From Treponema sp. (GTDB lineage Bacteria; Spirochaetota; Spirochaetia; Treponematales; Breznakiellaceae): DNA of 64,000 nucleotides. Shown here piece by piece: positions 53,342 to 60,594 of the stretch. The stretch spans positions 1 to 64,000 of the forward strand of contig JAIRYT010000061.1 of NCBI GenBank assembly GCA_031267675.1, read 5' to 3'. Positions within the stretch are counted from its first letter, which is position 1. Each line of letters starts with the position of its first letter. A program made the translations under genes and the position numbers. The notes beneath the pieces were generated by a model that saw only the letters and a program-made list of their open reading frames with translations, did no database searches and was not told the origin of the DNA.

Positions 53342-54646
53342 ATGCTGCCCATATACGTACATAATACTGCAAAGTGTCTTGCTTTGGGAATACTCCTTTG
53401 CGGACATCTCCACGCAGCCGACGTGGCCGTAGAGGCGATCCCCGACGATACCTCGCTGCGCCTTGAACTTAAGGATCGCTGGCTGGTAGAAAAGCCCCAA
53501 CAGGTGCTTCGCGGCCGCCCCCTGGTACATACCCTGGCCGCCGGGGGAAGGGTTCAGGTACGTTCGGAAAGCCGCGGCAACGAGTTTATGGTGGTTCTTG
53601 CGCGGGAATACGACGGGGCCTTTCCGGGCTGGGCCCAGGGTTCCTGGGTCTACTTTCGCGCCCTTGACTCAGGAGCGCCGCTGCGGCTGCGCATCTTTCC
53701 CCGGAGCGATCCGGTGGCGTACCTGCAGCTGCGGCCCCTGAGCGAAAGCAAGTGCCAGCTGGACATGGTGATTCAGGACGCGTACCTTGTACAGGGGCTG
53801 CCGCTGGGTATTCCCTTTGAGCGTCTGCTTACCATGCCGTTAAGCGAAGTACTCGCCGCCGCGGGGAGCCGCATTCCCCGGCGTTACTTTGACATCGATC
53901 CGGCGCAGTACGAAGACAGCCGGAATTTTGTCCGCAAAGTACGCAGCGGAATCAGCGTCCTTGCCTTTCGCGACGACGGCGCCTTTGATGAAAACGGCAA
54001 CTTTGTGTTTATCGAAACCCTTGAAAGCCAGGGATACGAGGAAGAAGCCGGCCTTAACTGTTCCGGCTTTGCCAAATGGGTAGTCGACGGCATTTTGCGG
54101 CCCGTTACCGGAAAACGCCTTGCCATAACGCCGCTCAAAGCGCCTACTTCGCCGGGCAACTCCCTTTCCGGCAATTTTTCATCGCAGGACCCGCGTTTTG
54201 GCCTTGACTGGACGCGCAACCTTGCCCTGGAGGCGGCGCATACCCTGCGCGGTTCCCGGACGCTGGAAGATGTAGAAGTACGGACCGGCCGTTTTGCCTC
54301 TACCATTGACCGAGCCGGCGGCGAAGCGGCGGTGCGCAGCTATCCCGAATACCTTGCGGGAGCGGGATTTAGGCTTGAAGGATTACGGGCCCTGCTTTAC
54401 ACGCTGGCGGTGGACGAGCCGGGGATGATTTATCTGGCCGCGGTAAGCGAAGAAGGTTCCGAACCCCGGATGCGCCGCTACTATCACATCGCCGTACTCG
54501 TTCCCTACTTTTCGGCAAACGGGGTGTTCCAGATCAACGTGTTTGAAAGCGCCGAAGAAACCACCATTAACGGTTTTATCTCGCGCCACCCAAACGCCCT
54601 GGTCAACCTTGTCCGCATCCCGGTCGAAGGAAGCTTTTCACCATAG
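53342..54646 (+). CDS. Exported protein, possible NlpC/P60-like cysteine peptidase
   Basis: A 434-residue protein with an N-terminal hydrophobic signal (CLALGILLCGHLHA). A beta-rich N-terminal half is followed by EEEAGLNCSGFAKWVVDGIL, which resembles the catalytic-Cys motif of NlpC/P60 peptidases, and later RRYYHIAVLVPYF with a candidate His. Probably acts on peptidoglycan or as a periplasmic domain protein. The assignment is tentative. It is divergent from cheY and ends 6 bp from the convergent alcohol dehydrogenase. Confidence 0.6.
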   Translation: MLPIYVHNTAKCLALGILLCGHLHAADVAVEAIPDDTSLRLELKDRWLVEKPQQVLRGRPLVHTLAAGGRVQVRSESRGNEFMVVLAREYDGAFPGWAQGSWVYFRALDSGAPLRLRIFPRSDPVAYLQLRPLSESKCQLDMVIQDAYLVQGLPLGIPFERLLTMPLSEVLAAAGSRIPRRYFDIDPAQYEDSRNFVRKVRSGISVLAFRDDGAFDENGNFVFIETLESQGYEEEAGLNCSGFAKWVVDGILRPVTGKRLAITPLKAPTSPGNSLSGNFSSQDPRFGLDWTRNLALEAAHTLRGSRTLEDVEVRTGRFASTIDRAGGEAAVRSYPEYLAGAGFRLEGLRALLYTLAVDEPGMIYLAAVSEEGSEPRMRRYYHIAVLVPYFSANGVFQINVFESAEETTINGFISRHPNALVNLVRIPVEGSFSP

Positions 54647-54652
54647 TCGGCT

Positions 54653-55816
54653 TTATCCCAGCGATTGTTCAAAGAGGCGGATAATATCGCTTTTTTGTAC
54701 GCTGATGTACGCGTCTTTCGCGTTTTTTGTGGCGGCGGATTTTTGGGCCCAGGCTTCAATTTGTTCACAACTCGCTTTTTCGCGTACGCCGAGCAGCTTG
54801 TCCAGCAGACGGCTGAATTCGTCAAGGGTCATTGAATTGCCGGCCGCTCCCAGCGCCGCGCAAATCGCGGGAATGCGCGGCGGAATTCCGGCGGCGCGTT
54901 CCCGTTCGTCAACAAATTTTAAAAACGCCCCCAGCAAAAGTCCGTTGGCCCTGCCGTGATCGGTGGCCCATTCAAGGGTAAGCTCGTAGCCCATCGCGTG
55001 GACAAGCGCGGTGCCTGTCTGCGCGATAACCATGCCCGCCAGCGTCGAGGCAAGCAGCAGCTTTTCCCGTACTTCGGGGCTCAAAGCGGCGGCGGACGCG
55101 GCGGCCCTTCCCGCATCATCCTTTTTCATGTGTACCAATTCGTCAAAAAGTCCGGCAATGATCGCAATGCTTTCGCGGGCAAGCGCGTTGCTCATCTCTG
55201 ACGACCGGGGGGTGAGCATTCCTTCTATAGAATGGGAAAGCGCGTCAATCGCCGTGTTTACCGTGGTTTCCCTTCCCAGGCGGCGCATATACCGCGGATC
55301 AAGAAACGCGTACCGGGGAAAAAGGACAGGCGACCCTATCGATTTTTTTAAATCACCCGATTGGCTGGTAAGTATCGCATACTGGGTTACTTCCGAACCG
55401 GTTCCGGCGGTGGTGGGAATTTCTACCAGGGGCAGGGCCCTGGTATAGGAAGCGCCGTGAACTGCCGCCCGGTCAACGGCGGCAAGGGCCAGCGCGGCGG
55501 CGGCCTTTGCGGCGTCCATGGGGGAACCGCCGCCGATGCCGATAACAAAATCACATCCCTCGCGCCTGATTAGTTCGGCGGCGTCACAGGCGCAATCCAC
55601 CGTGGGGTTGCTCATTACCCGGTCAAAAAGAACATGCGTTTGACCGTTGGCTGCAAGCGCCTTTGCCACATCGTCGTATGAGCCGTTGATGCGGGCTGAA
55701 TTTTTACCGCTCACAACAAGGGCTTTCTTTCCCAGTTCGCCCAGAAGCGCCCGGTTTTTTACTACACAGTCCCCGCCCATGATTACCCGTGTGGGCATAA
55801 AATAATTAAATTCCAT
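54653..55816 (-). CDS. Iron-containing alcohol dehydrogenase
   Basis: A 387-residue group III dehydrogenase. The NAD site is IGIGGGSPMDAAKA, TTAGTGSEVTQYA is the conserved loop, and the metal ligands are the Asp and His of AIDALSHSIEG and the two His residues of HAMGYELTLEWATDHG. It probably reduces an aldehyde to an alcohol in fermentation, or acts on a diol. The gene is single, with no aldehyde dehydrogenase or microcompartment genes nearby, so the substrate is open. Confidence 0.93.
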   Translation of the reverse strand: MEFNYFMPTRVIMGGDCVVKNRALLGELGKKALVVSGKNSARINGSYDDVAKALAANGQTHVLFDRVMSNPTVDCACDAAELIRREGCDFVIGIGGGSPMDAAKAAAALALAAVDRAAVHGASYTRALPLVEIPTTAGTGSEVTQYAILTSQSGDLKKSIGSPVLFPRYAFLDPRYMRRLGRETTVNTAIDALSHSIEGMLTPRSSEMSNALARESIAIIAGLFDELVHMKKDDAGRAAASAAALSPEVREKLLLASTLAGMVIAQTGTALVHAMGYELTLEWATDHGRANGLLLGAFLKFVDERERAAGIPPRIPAICAALGAAGNSMTLDEFSRLLDKLLGVREKASCEQIEAWAQKSAATKNAKDAYISVQKSDIIRLFEQSLG

Positions 55817-55842
55817 AAAAAGAGTATAGCGTAAAACGGGGG

Positions 55843-56694
55843 TTAATACAGCAGTTTATGCGCCGCGTTCATCGTTTGGGCAAGCGCGGTAATCGTATTG
55901 TTAAGGTCCCTTGAAATGAGCAGTGAATAAATCATGTCGATAACGGCAAGCTGGGTAATGCGGCTTGCCATTGCGCCGGAACGGTATACCCGCTCGGTAG
56001 AAGGAACCACAAGGGCGCAGTCCGCTTTTGCGCGCAGCGTGTTTTTGCTTTCGCCGGTAAGGGTAATAACGGCGGCGTTTTTTTTTGCGGCCCATTCGGC
56101 GGCGGTAATCATGGCGGGAGTTTCGCCCGAATACGAAATAATAATCGCGCGGTCGCAGGAACGAAGACCGCACGCGGCGGTAATCTGTAAATCGGTGTCA
56201 AGCGGCGCCGAACAGGGTATGCCGATACGAAGAAGTTTTTGATACAGGTCCTGGGCGACAAGGCTTGACGCGCCAATGCCAAAAATATAGTTGACATGGC
56301 TCCCGCGAATCAAATCCACCGCTTTGTTCAAGAGGTGAATATCGCATAACGACTCAAGGGAAGCAATACCGCGCTGTATGCCGCCGATAACCCCCTTTAC
56401 GACCGAAGCGGGATTGGGGTCCGACTCAAGTTCAAGACTGGGCAGAAAGCGCTCGTCCGAAGTCCTAAACACATCGTGGGACAGGCGGAGTTTAAAATCG
56501 GCATACCCGCCGGCGCCGATGCGGCGGCTAAACCGTACAATAACGGCCTGGCTTACGCCGCTTTGTTTTGCCAATTCGGTAATACTGTAATAGAGAACGC
56601 GTTTTGGGTCGGCAAGAATAAAATCGGCGGCGCGCCTTTCCTGTTTGGGAAGCTTGGGAAGCTGTTCGCGTATGGCGAAAAGAAGGCTGTCCAT
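55843..56694 (-). CDS. murR: RpiR-family regulator (MurR-like)
   Basis: A 283-residue regulator: an N-terminal HTH_6 (KQERRAADFILADPKRVLYYSITELAKQSGVSQAVIVRFSRRIG) and a C-terminal SIS sugar-isomerase domain (NYIFGIGASSLVAQDLYQKL, IIISYSGETPAMI) that binds a phosphosugar. Start and murQ stop overlap (TAATG), so the ligand is probably MurNAc 6-phosphate or GlcNAc 6-phosphate. The palindrome TGCCCAA-2-TTGGGCA in the murQ promoter is the likely operator, and a second copy lies before the PTS operon. Confidence 0.88.
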   Translation of the reverse strand: MDSLLFAIREQLPKLPKQERRAADFILADPKRVLYYSITELAKQSGVSQAVIVRFSRRIGAGGYADFKLRLSHDVFRTSDERFLPSLELESDPNPASVVKGVIGGIQRGIASLESLCDIHLLNKAVDLIRGSHVNYIFGIGASSLVAQDLYQKLLRIGIPCSAPLDTDLQITAACGLRSCDRAIIISYSGETPAMITAAEWAAKKNAAVITLTGESKNTLRAKADCALVVPSTERVYRSGAMASRITQLAVIDMIYSLLISRDLNNTITALAQTMNAAHKLLY

Positions 56695-57599
56695 TAGGCG
56701 TCTATGCCCGGTATGCCGGCCAGACACCCCGCCGATTCCTCCAACAGGGTTTCGGCTTTTTCGCGGGAAACGCCCAGGCGAATCATCACAATGGCTGATT
56801 TTGACTGCCTTCCCGCCAATTCAAATGTATGTTCGGCTTCTTCCCGCGAACAGCCTGTCGCTTCTTTAACAATCCGGATCGCCCGGGTAATTAATTTCTG
56901 GTTTACCGGTTTTAAATCTACCATCAGGTTTTTATACACCTTTCCTGTCCGGATCATCGCGATGGTAGAAAGCATGTTAAGAACAAGTTTTTGCGCGGTC
57001 CCGGCCTTCATTCGCGTAGACCCGGTAACCACCTCCGGTCCTACATCCAGAAACAGACGGTGCGCCGCCAGGGTAAATGTTTTGGCGTTTTGGTTACAGC
57101 TTATTGCCGCGGTAACGGCCCCGACACTCCGCGCGTAGGCAAGGGCGCCAAGGACATACGGGGCCTGACCCGAGGCGGTAATTCCCACCAGTATGTCGTT
57201 TTTGCAAAGATTGATTTCCTTTAGCTGGGCGGCGCCCAAACCGCCGTCGTCCTCGACCGCTTCAACGGAATTGGTCAGGGCTTCCGCGCCTCCGGCGATA
57301 AGGGCGCATACCGTACCGGGATCAACCCCGTATGTCGGGGGACATTCCGAAGCATCCAGCACTCCCAGGCGCCCCGAAGTTCCCGCGCCCAAATAGACCA
57401 GGCGTCCGCCCTTTTTAAGGGCGGCGGCGATTGCTTCCGCCAGGGCGGCAATTTCGGGCAGCGCCCGTTCCACGGCCAGGGGAACTTTTTTGTCTTCGCT
57501 GTTGATGATCGCGGCTATCTCCAGGGCGGATTTACGATCGATGTCAAAAGAGGCTTCATTTCGCGCTTCGGTCGAATAATTTTCAAGAACATCCTGCAT
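56694..57599 (-). CDS. murQ: N-acetylmuramic acid 6-phosphate etherase
   Basis: A 301-residue SIS-domain enzyme splitting the lactyl ether of MurNAc-6-P to give GlcNAc-6-P and lactate, used in cell-wall recycling. Family motifs: RLVYLGAGTSGRLGVLDASECPPT, GITASGQAPYVLGAL, and STRMKAGTAQKLVLNMLST. Product would go to NagA/NagB. The ATG is 6 nt after the TAGGAT -10 box with no ribosome site, so it may be leaderless. A broken copy of its first codons lies near 60.3 kb. Confidence 0.96.
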   Translation of the reverse strand: MQDVLENYSTEARNEASFDIDRKSALEIAAIINSEDKKVPLAVERALPEIAALAEAIAAALKKGGRLVYLGAGTSGRLGVLDASECPPTYGVDPGTVCALIAGGAEALTNSVEAVEDDGGLGAAQLKEINLCKNDILVGITASGQAPYVLGALAYARSVGAVTAAISCNQNAKTFTLAAHRLFLDVGPEVVTGSTRMKAGTAQKLVLNMLSTIAMIRTGKVYKNLMVDLKPVNQKLITRAIRIVKEATGCSREEAEHTFELAGRQSKSAIVMIRLGVSREKAETLLEESAGCLAGIPGIDA

Positions 57600-57738
57600 A
57601 CAGCAATCCTATGCCCAATTTTGGGCAGTGTCAAGAAAATAATTTTCATTTTTTCTCGAATTTTGACAAATTTTTAAAAAAAATGAAAAAATACTTGCGT
57701 TTTGAAAAAAACTTTGATACACTGGTACCCATGAGTAT
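57484..57738. repeat. Large direct repeat, copy A (murQ 5' end plus divergent promoters)
   Basis: About 250 bp covering the first codons of murQ, the operator, both promoters and the first codons of the rightward gene. Matches 60313-60563 with only scattered substitutions and a few small indels, in the same orientation. Confidence 0.85.
57606..57723. promoter_or_regulatory. Divergent promoters and MurR-type operator (copy A)
   Basis: Leftward for murQ: TTGACA (57629-57634), 17 bp, TAGGAT (57606-57611), 6 nt to ATG. The spacer is filled by the inverted repeat TGCCCAA-TT-TTGGGCA (57612-57627), so binding would block RNA polymerase directly. Rightward: TTGCGT (57695-57700), 17 bp, TACACT (57718-57723), 7 nt to the lipoprotein ATG. 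Almost the same sequence recurs at 60.43-60.56 kb. Confidence 0.75.
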
Positions 57739-58990
57739 GCCGCGCCAAGGGGCTTTTACATGGAAAGAAAGGGACGTTTTGCTGATTTCCGGCGCTTTAC
57801 TGCTAATAAGTTTATTCTTCAACGCCTGCGCTACAGGAAAGGAAAACAGTTTGGAAGCCTCGCTGTATAACAAAACAAACGATTTAATTCCCTATATAAA
57901 CGATGATTTGCTTTTTGGTTATTGTGATAAAAAAACGCATGAAATTGCAATTCCCGCCCAGTACCGAAGAGTTTATCCATTCATAGGAGATTATGCGGTA
58001 GTTGAAACCACAGAAGAAAAATATATCATTATAGATAAAAACAACAATCGTCTTTTGAAAAACTATAATTTTGACAGGGGATATCTATTTTCAAGTGAAG
58101 ATAAAAGAACTGTTTTGGCTTTAACGGACAAATGGAAGGGATTAAAGATTAATCCCATGGCGATATTTGCAAAACTTGTGCCTGTCACAGCCCCGGTTGA
58201 AATCCCTGATTTATTTGAACATACCCGTTCGGACTACCGTATATATAATTTAACAACCGGAAAATTGGTTACAAAAAAATTAGAAGATTTTAGCAGAGTC
58301 TATGTTGTCGGTAATTATCTTGCGGCAGATACATATCTTTATCAATTCCTTGATAACGGGAACCTTAAATATGCCGGTAATGACAGAACCGTCCAAATAT
58401 TAAACGAAATAATAAAACAGCGGGGTATAGATCTTTATGAATTTTACCTGAATCCCAATGACCAAAGATTGGAATATAAATATCTTAAGTATGAAGAAGA
58501 CAAAGGGGACAGAAGACCTGATTTGGAAAAATTACAGAAAGTAATACCTGACGGCTTTGAATACAAACCTTTTATGTATCCGTACCGGTTTAATAACGGG
58601 AGAATATTGAGTCCGGTTTATATAAAAAGAGATGATATATACAGGATAGAATTAGAACCGAAAAATGGAACTAACACCAGAACCTATGGTGTTTATAATG
58701 ATACGCAGGGAACGTGGTTAATCGATCCGGTTGGTTCGGCAGAACCGGATGCTCGTAATTTAGAGCCGACAAACGATGAAAATGTTTGGTATGGAACTGA
58801 CGGGTCGCCGCTTTATTGGATATATGACATTGAAAATAAAATAAAATATTCACCCCGGGAATTTCAGGTATATAGAAATATTAATTCTTCCGGCGATCAT
58901 TTGGGAATCTATTATCCCGGCGTCCAATATGTATATACAGGATATTATAACGATTCCCTCAATCCCAGATACAATCTAATCCCGCATTAA
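57731..58990 (+). CDS. Lipoprotein with WG-like beta repeats
   Basis: A 419-residue lipoprotein. Signal DVLLISGALLLISLFFNAC ends in a lipobox Cys. Segments such as QYRRVYPFIGDYAVVETTEEKYIIIDKNNN resemble the WG/KWG repeat family, short beta modules of unknown role. The start is 7 nt after a -10 box inside the duplicated promoter region; the frame upstream runs through promoter DNA and has no support. A+T-rich compared with murQ and the PTS genes, and located in the inserted block, so likely acquired. Confidence 0.65.
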   Translation: MSMPRQGAFTWKERDVLLISGALLLISLFFNACATGKENSLEASLYNKTNDLIPYINDDLLFGYCDKKTHEIAIPAQYRRVYPFIGDYAVVETTEEKYIIIDKNNNRLLKNYNFDRGYLFSSEDKRTVLALTDKWKGLKINPMAIFAKLVPVTAPVEIPDLFEHTRSDYRIYNLTTGKLVTKKLEDFSRVYVVGNYLAADTYLYQFLDNGNLKYAGNDRTVQILNEIIKQRGIDLYEFYLNPNDQRLEYKYLKYEEDKGDRRPDLEKLQKVIPDGFEYKPFMYPYRFNNGRILSPVYIKRDDIYRIELEPKNGTNTRTYGVYNDTQGTWLIDPVGSAEPDARNLEPTNDENVWYGTDGSPLYWIYDIENKIKYSPREFQVYRNINSSGDHLGIYYPGVQYVYTGYYNDSLNPRYNLIPH

Positions 58991-59307
58991 TTCCTTGTGA
59001 TATATTGGGAAAAAGCCATGATTTTTCAAAGGAGAATTTTATGGGTTATAACGTTCCGGCTGCATACGACATTTTTGCAAGCCCGATAAAGGGAACCGCA
59101 GGTTTCCAGGGCTTGCAAAAATGCGGGTGGAGTTGAGCGCGGGAGGCGCAGCCGACCTGGCGAAACGGAACCCTGGACCGGCAAAGCGTAAACAGACCTG
59201 TTAGACAATACCCTAAAACATTATTGAATATTTTCCCTAAAAATAGTAAATTAGATCTTGATAAAATATGGAAATCAATATAGTATTGTATACAAAAGGA
59301 TACACGC
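58991..59307. other. Structured intergenic element with long hairpin
   Basis: No supported gene. 59070-59123 is a perfect 15-bp inverted repeat (CATTTTTGCAAGCCC / GGGCTTGCAAAAATG) around a 24-nt loop holding a second small stem. It is nested in outer complementary pieces: GTTCCGGCTGC (59053-59063) against GCAGCCG and CGGAAC (about 59138-59167). GTTATAAC lies at 59045 and GTTAGAC near 59207. G+C-rich inside A+T-rich flanks. It could be a structured RNA or a recombination site. Confidence 0.5.
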
Positions 59308-59862
59308 ATGATTGGTAAAAATATAATAAAAAATGCCATCAACCTTACGGAAAGTGGTTTTGAAAAAGACAAAGATCATTTTTCAATTACCCGCGATGTG
59401 TTTACAGCACGATTGGAGAGTTTCATTATTGACACCAATAAATATTTGGAGGCGGCAATAATTGGAGAAATAGGCAATAATACGTTTGATCATAATTTTA
59501 TGTTTAAAAATATTTTTCAGAAAGGTGTTTATTGTGATTATAATTTTCAGGAAAAGTATGTACTAGTGGCTGATTACGGCAGGGGAATTAAGGCATCCTT
59601 GATACAAGTCATGCCAGGCATACAAGACGATTTAGAGGCACTGAAAATAGCATTTACAGAAAAAATATCAGGCCGATCTCAGGAACAGCGTGGAAACGGA
59701 TTAAAATTTGTATCAGAAACGATTCAAAATAATAAGTGGGATTTATATTTTCAGTCAGGTAATGGATATTGTTGTATAAGCAGGGATGAGATAAAATATT
59801 CGAATAGTAATACATCTATATCAGGGTGTTTGGCAATAATCGATTTATATGGAGGAAAGTAA
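59308..59862 (+). CDS. HATPase-fold ATP-binding protein
   Basis: A 184-residue protein with the Bergerat ATP-binding motifs only: N box EIGNNTFDHN, G1 box VADYGRGIKAS and G2 box QRGNGLKFVSETI. There is no His-kinase dimerisation or transmembrane part, so it looks like an anti-sigma/RsbW-like or stand-alone GHKL ATPase. It forms a pair with the STAS-like gene 2 bp downstream; I have seen such pairs in accessory regions, function unsettled. A+T-rich. Confidence 0.7.
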   Translation: MIGKNIIKNAINLTESGFEKDKDHFSITRDVFTARLESFIIDTNKYLEAAIIGEIGNNTFDHNFMFKNIFQKGVYCDYNFQEKYVLVADYGRGIKASLIQVMPGIQDDLEALKIAFTEKISGRSQEQRGNGLKFVSETIQNNKWDLYFQSGNGYCCISRDEIKYSNSNTSISGCLAIIDLYGGK

Positions 59863-59864
59863 TT

Positions 59865-60131
59865 ATGAATATCGAAATAAATAATTTCGGAGAAAATCTC
59901 CTTAATCGGCCATCCGGCCGGGAAGCGTTTTTAATGGCAAAGGCATATATTCTCAAGGATATTAAACCTTCAGAAGAGATCGTTTTGGATTTTGATAAAA
60001 TAAAGGTAATGACGCCGTCCTGGCTGGATGAATTTATAATGGGAATAAAATCGGAATTTAACAACGGATTAAACTATGTTAATATAGAAAATCCATCAGT
60101 TAAAGCATCGTTAAAAACAGTATTAGCATAA
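59865..60131 (+). CDS. STAS-like (DUF4325-type) protein
   Basis: An 88-residue protein with EEIVLDFDKIKVMTPSWLDEFI, the strand-loop-helix of STAS-like DUF4325 domains. In classical partner switching a STAS protein is phosphorylated by a HATPase on Ser/Thr; here Thr/Ser (TPS) lie at the equivalent loop. A GGAGG site stands 8 nt before the ATG, just after the ATPase stop, so the two are coupled. Partner-switch regulation is inference. Confidence 0.7.
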   Translation: MNIEINNFGENLLNRPSGREAFLMAKAYILKDIKPSEEIVLDFDKIKVMTPSWLDEFIMGIKSEFNNGLNYVNIENPSVKASLKTVLA

Positions 60132-60202
60132 AGGGCGTACTGCTACCGTTCCGGCTGTTTACGCTTCGGGGTCTTACGGCGGCCCGGACTCCGGAACGTT
60201 AT
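60127..60202 (+). other. Palindromic element, attC-like in appearance
   Basis: Starts GCATAAAGGGCG and ends CGTTATGC, with CGTTCCGG (60148 region) and CCGGAACG (60190 region) forming an inner 8-bp stem around a G+C-rich loop. CGTTCCGGCTGNNTACG recurs at 59052. The boundary heptamers are near-complementary as in integron attC sites, but no integrase is in the window and the left box is imperfect. Confidence 0.3.
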
Positions 60203-60257
60203 GCGAGGTACATGAAGGAGCAGGCCGGGCCGGCAAAACATCGCATACAGCCGCCTC

Positions 60258-60425
60258 CACGGCCGGAACTTTTTCGGTCGGCACTTTTTCGGCCGGAACT
60301 TTTTCGGTCGGCACTTTTTTGTCTTCGTTGTTGATGATCGCGGCTATCTCCAGGGCGGATTTACGGTCTATGTCAAAAGACCTCATTCCGCGCTTCGGTC
60401 CAATAATTTTCAGGAACATCCTCAT
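60258..60425 (-). pseudogene. murQ 5' fragment (broken duplicate)
   Basis: Encodes FDIDRKSALEIAAIINNEDKK as in the start of MurQ, but with a 1-nt deletion just after the start region, then four 15-bp units (60261-60320) giving repeated TEKVPAEKVP in place of the rest of the enzyme. It lies in copy B of the duplicated promoter region. Non-functional as etherase. Confidence 0.8.
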
Positions 60426-60563
60426 ACAGCGTCCTATGCCCAATTTTGGGCAGTGTCAAGAAAATAATTTTCATTTTTTACGCGATTTTGACAAATTTTT
60501 AAAAAAAATGAAAAAATACTTGCGTTTTGGAAAAAGCTTTGATACACTGGTACCCATGAATAT
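60313..60563. repeat. Large direct repeat, copy B (promoter region before PTS operon)
   Basis: Second copy of the region at 57484-57738. It includes the operator TGCCCAA-TT-TTGGGCA (60437-60452), a leftward -10 changed to TAGGAC, and the rightward promoter TTGCGT (60520-60525)-17-TACACT (60543-60548), which drives the PTS operon. Confidence 0.85.
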
Positions 60564-60594
60564 GTCCAAACACCGCAGGAGCTTTCCCCTGTGA
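60556..60594 (+). CDS. 12-codon leader peptide before GNAT gene
   Basis: MNMSKHRRSFPL then stop. The ATG is 7 nt after the -10 box, so it would be translated leaderless. Its stop overlaps the GTG of the next gene (GTGA), and an AGGAG for that gene is inside it, so the peptide may serve only for translational coupling. Confidence 0.4.
   Translation: MNMSKHRRSFPL

Noticed and set aside
57611-57730. Extended N-terminus for the WG-like lipoprotein
   Set aside because: This stretch is duplicated promoter and operator DNA; the lipoprotein signal peptide begins after it.
59041-59136. Short frame MGYNVPAAYDIFASPIKG after an AAAGGAG-like site
   Set aside because: It lies wholly inside the strong palindromic element and ends after about 31 codons; more likely structured DNA or RNA than protein, though the upstream AAAGGAG keeps it from being excluded fully.
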